DNA of 46,325 bases, from NCBI GenBank assembly GCA_017882785.1, contig JADGOV010000012.1, positions 1 to 46,325 on the forward strand, given 5' to 3'. The first letter of the stretch is position 1. Every line of letters begins with the position of its first letter. The position numbers were made by a program, and so were the translations under genes. Source of the DNA: Frankiaceae bacterium. GTDB lineage: Bacteria; Actinomycetota; Actinomycetes; JADGOV01. The notes under the pieces are model-generated. The model was given only the letters and a program-made list of their open reading frames with translations, searched no databases and was not told where the DNA came from. Below, in pieces: positions 16,198 to 22,606 of the stretch.

Positions 16198-17238
16198 CTA
16201 CTCTGCGGACACCCTGACGATCACCTTCAGCGCCGCGGCATTGGGGGAATACGCCTTCTGGCGCAGATCGCAGCCGAGAAGGCTCAGTGCAGCCGGGACG
16301 TCCTCGAGCGGAACAACGTGCGAGATGAGGCTCGCCGCCGGAATCTGGCCGGAGGCCAGGAGGCTCCGGGCATCATCGAAGGTGCCGAGGGAATCGATCG
16401 ACCCGATGAGGGAGATGCTCCGGTCCGCCAGGAGGCCGAGGTCGATCTCCGCTCGGCGGGTACGGAGCGCGACGAGCAGCACCTGACTGCCGGCGGCCAT
16501 GAACGGAAGGAGCGAGGCGTCGAAGTGCCCGCTCGTGTCCACGAGGATGTCGAAGTCGCCGCCTCCTTCCGCGGTCGCATCCGCCACCGATGCCCGGATC
16601 ACCCAGCCGTGGGGTGCCAGGACCTTCTCGGCGAGGGCTCCTCGATCGGCGGCCGGCTCGATGGCTGTCCCGCGTACGCCGCGCATCCCCAGGGCGAGGG
16701 CGTACAGCAGGCCGACAGGCCCCAGGCCCAGCACCATGCAGGTCGCGGCCGGCCGCACGATGAGTTGGTTGACCCCGGTCAGCACACAGCCCAACGGCTC
16801 GGTCAACGCCCCCTCTTCATAGCTCAGCTCGGGCGGCAGCGGGTGCAGGAAGCGTTCGCTGGTCACGTAGTACTCGGCAAGCGTGCCGTCGCTGCTCACC
16901 CCGGCTTCGGTGCCATCCTTCAGTGCGCAGTGGTTAGTCCGTCCCGTCCGGCAGAACCGACACGTGCCGCAGAAGAAGGTGGGGTTGATGACCACACGGT
17001 CGCCGGCGTGGAAGGAGCGCACGGCGGCGCCGGTCTGCACGACGACCCCGGTGGCCTCATGACCGAGCACCACCGGCGGACGGCTGGCGTCGTAGACATC
17101 CCTGACGATCCCGACGTCAGTGCCGCAGATGCCGCATGCCATGACCCGTACGAGGCAGTCAGTGGGACTGCTGAGCGTCGGCACCGGGCGATCGAGGACG
17201 TCCAGCTGCCAGGGCCCGCTATAGACCAGCGCTCGCAT
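16198..17238 (-). CDS. Zinc-dependent medium-chain alcohol dehydrogenase
   Basis: The 346-residue protein is a full-length MDR enzyme. It has the catalytic-zinc motif MACGICGTDVGIV with downstream LGHEATGVV, the four-Cys structural zinc lobe NPTFFCGTCRFCRTGRTNHC, and a Rossmann segment MVLGLGPVGLLYALALGMRG. Close functional classes are sorbitol/threonine dehydrogenases and the 2-deoxy-scyllo-inosamine dehydrogenases of aminoglycoside pathways. It would oxidise a secondary alcohol to a ketone, a natural partner of the aminotransferase just upstream, whose last 20 bases overlap this start. In the PdxJ context such a step would mirror PdxA chemistry; that is inference. Confidence 0.85.
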   Translation of the reverse strand: MRALVYSGPWQLDVLDRPVPTLSSPTDCLVRVMACGICGTDVGIVRDVYDASRPPVVLGHEATGVVVQTGAAVRSFHAGDRVVINPTFFCGTCRFCRTGRTNHCALKDGTEAGVSSDGTLAEYYVTSERFLHPLPPELSYEEGALTEPLGCVLTGVNQLIVRPAATCMVLGLGPVGLLYALALGMRGVRGTAIEPAADRGALAEKVLAPHGWVIRASVADATAEGGGDFDILVDTSGHFDASLLPFMAAGSQVLLVALRTRRAEIDLGLLADRSISLIGSIDSLGTFDDARSLLASGQIPAASLISHVVPLEDVPAALSLLGCDLRQKAYSPNAAALKVIVRVSAE

Positions 17239-18643
17239 GCTGTGTTCCTTCCACGTCTCGCACGCTTTCTACTTCTCGCACACTCGCGTCACACACACTG
17301 GCGCCCAGCCGATCGACGATCTCCTCCAGGTCGCTCTCGGTCGCGATGAGCGCCGGGCGAACCTTGAGGATGTGGCCGCGGCCGTATTCCGAGGAGCGGG
17401 TGATCAGGTGGTGCCGATCGCGGGCGATGCCCACCACGGCGCGCGCCGTCTCCGGGTCGGGCCTCCCGGCAGCGTCGACGATCTCGACTCCCCACATCAT
17501 GCCGACGCCGCGCACCTGCCCCACCCGCGGCTGCCGTTGGGACAAGGAGGACAGGAGCCCCCCCAGATAGGCGCCGCGCAACCGGACGCCGGCCAGGAAG
17601 TCCCTCGCGCCGACAACGTCCAGCGTCGCTTGCGCTGCCGCGAGGCCCAGGAGGTTGCCGCCACCGGTGAAGGAGTGGTCCGAAGTCTGCAGCACGTCAA
17701 GTTCCGACCGCATGAGGACTGCCCCGATAGGCACGCCCACTCCGCCCAGCCCCTTGGCCAGCACGATGATGTCCGGCCGAATGTCGAAGCGTTCGCTGGC
17801 GAGGAAGTAGCCGGTCCGGCCCACTCCCGTTTGCACCTCGTCCGCGATGAGAAGGATGCCGAGGTCGTCACACACCCGCCGCAGCGCACGGAAGTAGCCT
17901 TTCGGCGGCACGATGTTGCCGCCGTTGCCGAGCACCGGCTCGACGATCAGGCAGGCGGTCGAACCGCGACCGGCCTGCGCCGCGATATCGCTGATGCGGC
18001 GGGCGCAGAGCAACTCACATGAGGGATAGGTCTGGCCGTAGAAGCACGACGCGCAATTGGGCTCCGGCACGCGCAGAATGCCCCCCGAATTCTGCAGCGG
18101 GAAGCCCTCCCGGCGCCACGCCGGCCCCGACATACTCGTGGTCAGTGCGGTCTGCCCATGATGTCCGTGGAAGAGCGTGATGACGTCGGACTTACCTGTG
18201 GCCTTCTGCGCGATCTTGACGGCGCACTCCACTGCGGTCGACCCCGTGGCGTCCCGAATCCACCCCGCCCCCATCTGCGGTGGGGCCAACGCGAGGAGGC
18301 GATCGAGGAGGCTCTGCGCATACGGGCGGGCGAGATCGGAGCTGACGTGGCTCATCAGGCTGGCTTGCTGCTGCACCGCGGCGACCACGTGGGGATGGTT
18401 GTACCCGAGCGGGAGATTGAAGGTCCCGGAGACTGCATCGAGATACTCCGAGCCGTCCGCACAATGCAGACGCAAGCCGTTGCCTCTGGTCACCAGCGGT
18501 ATGGCCGGCATGGTGTCCCCGGACAACGGCGCACGACTGTCCGGGAGCCTTCTGCCGTGCTGGCGTCGCCGACCCGCGGCCACGTCGGCCTCGACGGGTC
18601 GGCTGAGAGCAACAGCCGGATGAATCATCGCGGGCTCAGCCAC
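17219..18643 (-). CDS. Class III PLP-dependent aminotransferase
   Basis: I start at GTG 18643, eight bases after GGAGGAC. The 474-residue enzyme has all fold-type I class III marks: YLDAVSGTFNLPLGYNHPHV, LFHGHHGQTALTT, LLIADEVQTGVGRTGYF and the Schiff-base Lys in IIVLAKGLGGVGVPIG. It has the cysteine-bearing insert EPNCASCFYGQTYPSCELLC seen in some bacterial members. Such enzymes move an amino group between omega-amines or keto-polyols and 2-oxo acids. Sitting directly after the peptide gene and overlapping the dehydrogenase, it probably aminates the ketone that enzyme makes. Daptide pathways also pair such an aminotransferase with a dehydrogenase, but their substrate is a C-terminal Thr, which is absent here. 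Confidence 0.9.
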   Translation of the reverse strand: MAEPAMIHPAVALSRPVEADVAAGRRRQHGRRLPDSRAPLSGDTMPAIPLVTRGNGLRLHCADGSEYLDAVSGTFNLPLGYNHPHVVAAVQQQASLMSHVSSDLARPYAQSLLDRLLALAPPQMGAGWIRDATGSTAVECAVKIAQKATGKSDVITLFHGHHGQTALTTSMSGPAWRREGFPLQNSGGILRVPEPNCASCFYGQTYPSCELLCARRISDIAAQAGRGSTACLIVEPVLGNGGNIVPPKGYFRALRRVCDDLGILLIADEVQTGVGRTGYFLASERFDIRPDIIVLAKGLGGVGVPIGAVLMRSELDVLQTSDHSFTGGGNLLGLAAAQATLDVVGARDFLAGVRLRGAYLGGLLSSLSQRQPRVGQVRGVGMMWGVEIVDAAGRPDPETARAVVGIARDRHHLITRSSEYGRGHILKVRPALIATESDLEEIVDRLGASVCDASVREVESVRDVEGTQHASAGL

Positions 18644-18691
18644 GGGTCTGGTCCTCCTTCGCGGATCTGATGCCGGTCATGCAGTCCTGGT

Positions 18692-18720
18692 GGGCCGTGC
18701 TCCCGGTCGGAGCACGGCCC
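18692..18720 (-). terminator. Perfect 12-bp hairpin between precursor and aminotransferase
   Basis: gggccgtgctcc (18692-18703) and ggagcacggccc (18709-18720) are exact complements around a 5-base loop. It starts nine bases after the precursor stop and ends about 50 bases before the next start. There is no U-run, so it could be a partial terminator or an mRNA-stabilising processing hairpin. Either would raise precursor dosage over the enzymes, a common arrangement in RiPP operons. Confidence 0.75.
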
Positions 18721-18728
18721 CCGAGCCA

Positions 18729-18797
18729 TCAGACCTTGAGCCCCAGGACGGCGCCAAAGCTGACCTTCGTGGCCTCCGGCTTGGTGTACTTCTTCAT
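18729..18797 (-). CDS. Putative RiPP-like precursor peptide, 22 aa
   Basis: An ATG at 18797 preceded by GGGAGGAGG at 8-base spacing, the strongest Shine-Dalgarno sequence in the locus, opens a 22-codon frame ending with TGA at 18729. The peptide starts MKKYTKPEATK and ends FGAVLGLKV. Tyr4 and Pro7 form a YxxP motif, matching the leader motif that lasso B1/PqqD domains bind. There is no Cys, Ser/Thr-rich tail or Asp ring residue; the only side-chain carboxylate is Glu8. If lasso leader numbering is applied (Tyr at -17), only the last Lys-Val would be core. The size matches PqqA (about 23 residues). It is followed by a hairpin and then the enzyme genes. Its function as substrate or scaffold is inferred. 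Confidence 0.75.
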   Translation of the reverse strand: MKKYTKPEATKVSFGAVLGLKV

Positions 18798-18977
18798 GGT
18801 TGTCACCTCCTCCCGCGTCGACGTTCAATCTGAGCGCTCGCGGTGGCGGTGATGGCCAATCGCCCATCACTCATCACCGATCCCCCCGGCCGAGGTCGGC
18901 TCGGTCGAAGGATTCGAGCGAAGACTCAGACGTCAGCAGGAGGCCGTGGGGGCTCGGGGAGATACACCAGAGACCGG
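18798..18977 (-). promoter_or_regulatory. Upstream region of the RiPP-like operon
   Basis: This spacer separates the precursor from a pseudogene patch and must hold the operon promoter, since no upstream gene on this strand is intact. Read leftwards it contains the partial repeat GGTGATGAGTGATGGGCG near 18860-18880 and the very strong ribosome binding site next to 18798. A TTGGCC (about 18855-18860) and a CAGATT about 20 bases on are weak -35/-10 candidates. No regulator gene lies in the locus. Confidence 0.35.
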
Positions 18978-19745
18978 TCAGCCGGCGCCGGCGGTCCACT
19001 CCGGAGTGCTGATGACCCGGCCGTCGTCGTAACAGAGCAGCCCCTGCAGGCCGCAGTCGTGCAGCAGCTGCAGTCCTTCCTCGGGTCCGGCCGCCTCGAC
19101 CGCCCGGGAGAGTGCCGCGGCGCGCCACGCGGTTTCGCCGACGACGGTGAGGAACACCCGTGCGCCGCTGTGGCCGCCACGGATCGTCGCGACCCCGCCC
19201 AAGCGCACGCGAAGGCCGTCGACCGCTTCCGGAAATGCGGGTGATTGACGGCGACGAGCCAGCCCTCGGGCTGTGGGGCCGGTCCGTCGGCGTGGACATG
19301 ACCGCCGACGTCCACGCAGACACCGATCGCACCGGCGTCGAGGAGGTCACTGGCGATGAGGTCGGCGGCGAGACCGTAGGCGAGTGCCTCGGGACGGAAG
19401 AGCCGGCCGGCCGACAGCCGGACCTCGCCGCGTGCCGCGTCGACCATGAGCCCGAGCCGGGGGTTCGAGGTGGTCGGGTCGGGCTGAGTCGCGTGTGTCG
19501 CTGCGGGAGTCGGGTCATACCAACCGCGGCTCTCGACGCCCGCGCGGATTGCGAGCCTGGCGAGCAGCACCGTGTCAGCGGGAGACCGCGGTGACCAGGC
19601 CGGCCCGCGCGTCGAGGCGCACCAGATCGCGGGTCGTCAGCGTGGAACTCCAGGCCTGCTCGAGCTCGTGAAGCCTTTCGCGGGCGTCTTCGAGGTCGGC
19701 GACCTCCCCGCCGACGATGCTGATCTGCGCCCACGGGCTGCCGTC
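18978..19745 (-). pseudogene. ApbE-like (FAD:protein FMN transferase) remnant
   Basis: Pieces in three frames line up with an ApbE protein. WAQISIVGGEVADLEDARER then LHELEQAWSS is an N-terminal helix region. LLARLAIRAGVESRGWYDPT and GAIGVCVDVGGHVHADGPAP then GWLVAVNHPHF give the middle with its DxGG(D/H) core. VRLGGVATIRGG and LLHDCGLQGLLCYDDGRVIS form the end. The reading shifts near 19575 (one extra base or two missing) and near 19236 (one base missing: HF|PEAVDGLRV). The true N-terminus is gone, replaced by a TPR-type fragment. ApbE attaches FMN to Thr/Ser of exported flavoproteins. With two shifts and a lost start this is a dead gene unless the shifts are sequencing errors. Confidence 0.6.
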
Positions 19746-20025
19746 CACCCCGTCGTCCAGTCGCTCCAGGCGCAGCAGCGCGCGGCCCTGACTGTGCTGG
19801 GCGAAGGCCACCAGGTCACTGTCCGCGTACCGCCGGCCGATCTCCTCGACGGACCCGGCCACGGCCAGGGCGAAGGGTCGCGAGATCGTCGGGACCGAGC
19901 CGGTCGCCGGCGTCGGCGGTGCGCAGTGCTTCGGCCGCTTGTCGCCAGGCGCGCCGACGATGAGCCGCTTGCCCGGACGTCAGAGCCTGCCCGGCCACCG
20001 GGTGCGCCGGGTGCCCTGGGGTCAC
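19746..20025 (-). pseudogene. Fragment of a LuxR/TPR-type regulator
   Basis: One frame reads ALTSGQAAHRRRAWRQAAEA followed by LRTADAGDRLGPDDLATL. After a shift near 19880 another frame reads AVAGSVEEIGRRYADSDLVA followed by FAQHSQGRALLRLERLDDGV. Both pieces are characteristic of actinobacterial LuxR-family proteins with TPR domains (YRRRDWxxALxALxxAD..LxxxDLxxL and xEIGRRFGDxDLxALAxHxQGRALLRLGRxxEG). In intact genes the two are separated by more than 100 residues, so an internal deletion has occurred. The second piece runs directly into ApbE-like sequence. Confidence 0.5.
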
Positions 20026-20322
20026 GACGACATGATGACCCGACCCCGCTGGGATGGGTAGGTCGATGCGTTCGGGCTAGCTCGGGACGTCCCGGGGTTA
20101 CCTCGCCCGCGGCGGCACGAGGGCCGACCGCGCTTCGCCGCAGCAGATGAACTGGCCGATGGTCACGCAACGCCGCATCGCCCGAGTGGGGATGCTCCAG
20201 ATGCTCCGGCCGTCGGTAGTCCCGCTTGGCAGGTTCATCCGCCTAGCATTCCCTGGTTCCGCCCATTCCGCAGGTCCACCGAGGAAACGCACGACCCGTT
20301 CACATCCGCCCGCAGCCCAGGG
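20026..20322. other. Spacer without a convincing gene
   Basis: Short open frames are present, including a minus-strand one at 20098-20292 with some protein-like sequence (GRSIWSIPTRAMRRCVTIGQ), but it matches no family I know. Probably further decay products of the neighbouring pseudogenes. Confidence 0.4.
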
Positions 20323-20793
20323 TCAGCGCACCCGCTCCGGCTCGGCCAGGCCAGCCAGCGCCATGGCGATCGCGACGGCGGCGAACAGGAGCAGGGTGAG
20401 AACGTGCACGGCGGTGCACCACAGGCAGATGGCGTCCAGGACGAACAGCTCCACGTAGACCAGGTAGATCACCATTGCTACCCCGGCAGCGCTCGCGGTC
20501 AGCCGCAGCCAACGCAGTGCCGGAGGTCGAGCTCGCCACACCGCCGGCAGGCAGAGCGCCGCCATGCCGATAAAGAACAGCAGACCGAGGAGGGCGACCG
20601 GCACGCCGAGCAGATAGGCCTGCGAACTCGTCGTCACCCGCACGCAATTGACCACCCCGCTCTCCGGGCAGGCGAGCGTGGTCGACGCGCTGAAATGCTC
20701 ATACGTCAGGTAGCCGGACACGCCGCAACCGATCAGCGCAAGCGGCAGCGTGACCGTCGCGGCCCAACCCGGCGGCTGCCAGTCAGCCGCCAA
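20323..20793 (-). CDS. Vitamin K epoxide reductase (VKOR) family protein
   Basis: The 156-residue membrane protein has four hydrophobic segments. It carries the VKOR fingerprint GVVNCVRVTTSSQAYLLGVP (Cys followed by the conserved Ser and GxP) and the active-site pair in CLWCTAVHVLTLLLF (CxxC in the last helix). Bacterial VKOR re-oxidises DsbA-like proteins using quinones and so drives disulfide formation outside the membrane. I use TTG 20793, inside the end of the upstream DUF929 gene (11-base overlap), because no later start keeps the first helix. The overlap with a thioredoxin-like partner supports a redox pair. Confidence 0.85.
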   Translation of the reverse strand: MAADWQPPGWAATVTLPLALIGCGVSGYLTYEHFSASTTLACPESGVVNCVRVTTSSQAYLLGVPVALLGLLFFIGMAALCLPAVWRARPPALRWLRLTASAAGVAMVIYLVYVELFVLDAICLWCTAVHVLTLLLFAAVAIAMALAGLAEPERVR

Positions 20794-21670
20794 TCTTGCC
20801 CCGCAGCGCAGCCACGGCCTGCGAGCTGCAGACCGCGCTGGGCTGGTTCTTCGTCAACTGGCAGATGACCGCGGTCATCGCGTTCGCCGTGCCGCCGACC
20901 CCCTTGGCGACGTCCGACGTCGGGTTGCTCAGGTCAGTCGCTATCTGGGTCATGGACTTGCCGCCCAGCACCTGGGGGCTGAAGGAGGCGCCACTCGTCA
21001 CATACCGGTTCCCGAAGTCGACGAAGGGGATGGTGCCGTCAGGCTGGTACTTCTGGAGCACCTGCTGCTGTTCCGCGGTCGGTTTGTCCAACGCCTCGTA
21101 GCCGTTCCCGGCCCTCTTGTTGGTGTTGGTCTCGGTGCCCTCGAAGGCCACATACGGACTGCTGTAGCTGGCGCCGTGGAAGGAGAACGTGGGGGTGTTG
21201 GGGTACGCCTCCGGGGCGGCCGCGGAAGTGGTCGCGGACAGGTTCTTCCATGTGCCGAACCGCGACAGCGCGACGACCACCGGCCAGCGTTCAGCCGCGC
21301 AGAACGGGCAGTAGTCGGCACCTATGTAGATCACCTTGGGCTTGCTTCCGGCGACGAGCGGTGACCCGCTCACCGCCTTCGGCAGGGTCTTCACCCCGCC
21401 CTGGCCGACGGCGTCGAGCGTGGCGGCCGGCACCGCAGTCACCTTGGCCGCGATGGCCGGATCGAGCGAGGACGCGCTCGCCGACGGGGCGGACTTCTTG
21501 TCGTTGCCGGCGAGCCGGATGCCGACCAGCACTCCGATCACCGCCACCACGGCGACCACGGCCGTCACGGCGATCAGCAGCCGCCGCCGGGCCTCCCGCT
21601 TGCGCTCCTTCTCCCGGAGCGCCGCGGCGCGGGCTCGGGCGTTCGGCCGGAGCCGTTGTGTGTCGGCCAT
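20783..21670 (-). CDS. DUF929-family membrane-anchored thioredoxin-like protein
   Basis: From ATG 21670 (MADTQRLRPNARARAAALRE) the protein has 295 residues: a basic N-terminus, one membrane anchor (LLIAVTAVVAVVAVIGVLVG), and an outer domain with VIYIGADYCPFCAAERWPVV. The CPFC motif is a thioredoxin-type active site. DUF929 proteins are found beside VKOR in actinobacteria and are thought to be its DsbA-like partner. A start at 21691 is also possible (GGGGGA upstream). TTG of the VKOR gene lies inside this gene's end. Substrates are unknown. Confidence 0.8.
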   Translation of the reverse strand: MADTQRLRPNARARAAALREKERKREARRRLLIAVTAVVAVVAVIGVLVGIRLAGNDKKSAPSASASSLDPAIAAKVTAVPAATLDAVGQGGVKTLPKAVSGSPLVAGSKPKVIYIGADYCPFCAAERWPVVVALSRFGTWKNLSATTSAAAPEAYPNTPTFSFHGASYSSPYVAFEGTETNTNKRAGNGYEALDKPTAEQQQVLQKYQPDGTIPFVDFGNRYVTSGASFSPQVLGGKSMTQIATDLSNPTSDVAKGVGGTANAMTAVICQLTKNQPSAVCSSQAVAALRGKIGG

Positions 21671-21866
21671 CGGTGTGTACGGTCCCCTCATCGGCGGCTG
21701 TCCCCCTGAACGCAGGGACCGATGGCGGCAGCCGCACTGCCCCCCCATCATAGGAACGTTGCCGCCGCCGGGGTCGATTCAGCCACCGCGACCCTCGGAG
21801 GGCGACTGACTGAGGCCGGTCCGTGATCTGGGCCCTGCCCTGGGTATGGCCTGGGCTGTGCCTGGG

Positions 21867-22475
21867 CTATGGCCGCAACAGCGGCATCAGCACCTGGTCC
21901 ACGATGGCCTCCACACTGTGCCGGGCCACCGGTGGGCCCTTCGTCATCCAGTGGTGCACCACCATGGCCGGCCCGACCTCGGCGACCAGCATGCTGACCG
22001 CGTCAGGCCGCACCTCGCCCCGCTGCGCGCCGCGGCGGAGCACGGCCACCATCATCTGCTTGCGCGGTTCGATCACCCTCGCGTGGACGGAGCGGACGAT
22101 CTCGCGGTCCCGCTGGGCGCTGCACATCAGTGCCTGCAAGGCGCACCCGGTCGGGCTGTTCATGGTCGCCGTCATGGTCGTGAGCAACAGCAGCATGTCC
22201 GTCCGGACACTGCCGGTTTCCGGCGGGCTGGCCAGAGGGGGCAATCGGTGGGTCAATGCGTCGACCACGAGGTCCTCTTTCGAGGGCCACCGGCGGTAGA
22301 GGGAGGCCTTGCCGGTACGCGCCGCGGCGGCGACCCCCTCCATGGTCAGGGCCCCGTAGCCCACGGACCCGAGCAGATCCACCACGGCATCGAAGATCGC
22401 CGCTCGCAGCTTGTCGCCCCGTCGGCGGGAACCCGGGCAGGACAGGGACGGCAGAGCCGTGACGTGATCAGGCAC
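21867..22475 (-). CDS. TetR/AcrR-family repressor
   Basis: The 202-residue protein has the N-terminal TetR helix-turn-helix: AAIFDAVVDLLGSVGYGALT, MEGVAAAARTGKASLYRRWP and SKEDLVVDAL. A ligand-binding helical domain of the usual length follows. It is divergent from the MFS drug transporter at 22607, with palindromes between them, the classic layout of a self-regulated efflux pair. The inducer cannot be inferred. The start at 22475 is the furthest upstream; a slightly later one is possible. Confidence 0.85.
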   Translation of the reverse strand: MPDHVTALPSLSCPGSRRRGDKLRAAIFDAVVDLLGSVGYGALTMEGVAAAARTGKASLYRRWPSKEDLVVDALTHRLPPLASPPETGSVRTDMLLLLTTMTATMNSPTGCALQALMCSAQRDREIVRSVHARVIEPRKQMMVAVLRRGAQRGEVRPDAVSMLVAEVGPAMVVHHWMTKGPPVARHSVEAIVDQVLMPLLRP

Positions 22476-22489
22476 CCGAAACCCCAGCT

Positions 22490-22548
22490 AGTGTACGCTT
22501 GCGTCTTCTAACGATGGCGTACGCTCTCCCTCCAGGAAACGCCATCGT
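22490..22548. promoter_or_regulatory. Nested inverted repeats, likely TetR operator
   Basis: ACGATGGCGT (22511-22520) and ACGCCATCGT (22539-22548) are exact complements with an 18-base spacer. AGTGTACGC (22490-22498) and GCGTACGCT (22517-22525) form a second, near-perfect pair, also with an 18-base spacer and overlapping the first. The 8-mer GCGTACGC (22517-22524) is itself palindromic. They lie between the divergent TetR and MFS genes. Confidence 0.65.
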
Positions 22549-22606
22549 ATCTTATGCCACGTAGACTTCAATGATCCCCACCCAGACCAGACGGCGGAAG
22601 GTCGGC

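Noticed and set aside
17219-18797. Daptide-type RiPP cluster (aminotransferase plus dehydrogenase next to a short peptide)
   Set aside because: Daptide precursors end in Thr and their clusters carry a methyltransferase; this peptide ends LKV and neither a methyltransferase nor a peptidase is present.
7385-18797. Ordinary lasso-peptide cluster
   Set aside because: There is a B1-like PqqD and an AsnB homologue but no B2 transglutaminase-type peptidase, and the peptide lacks a core with a ring-closing Asp/Glu at position 7-9 after a cleavage site.
21830-21880. Repeated CCTGGGCT/CCTGGGTA units near the end of tetR
   Set aside because: Short, imperfect and partly coding; no sign of a functional repeat array.
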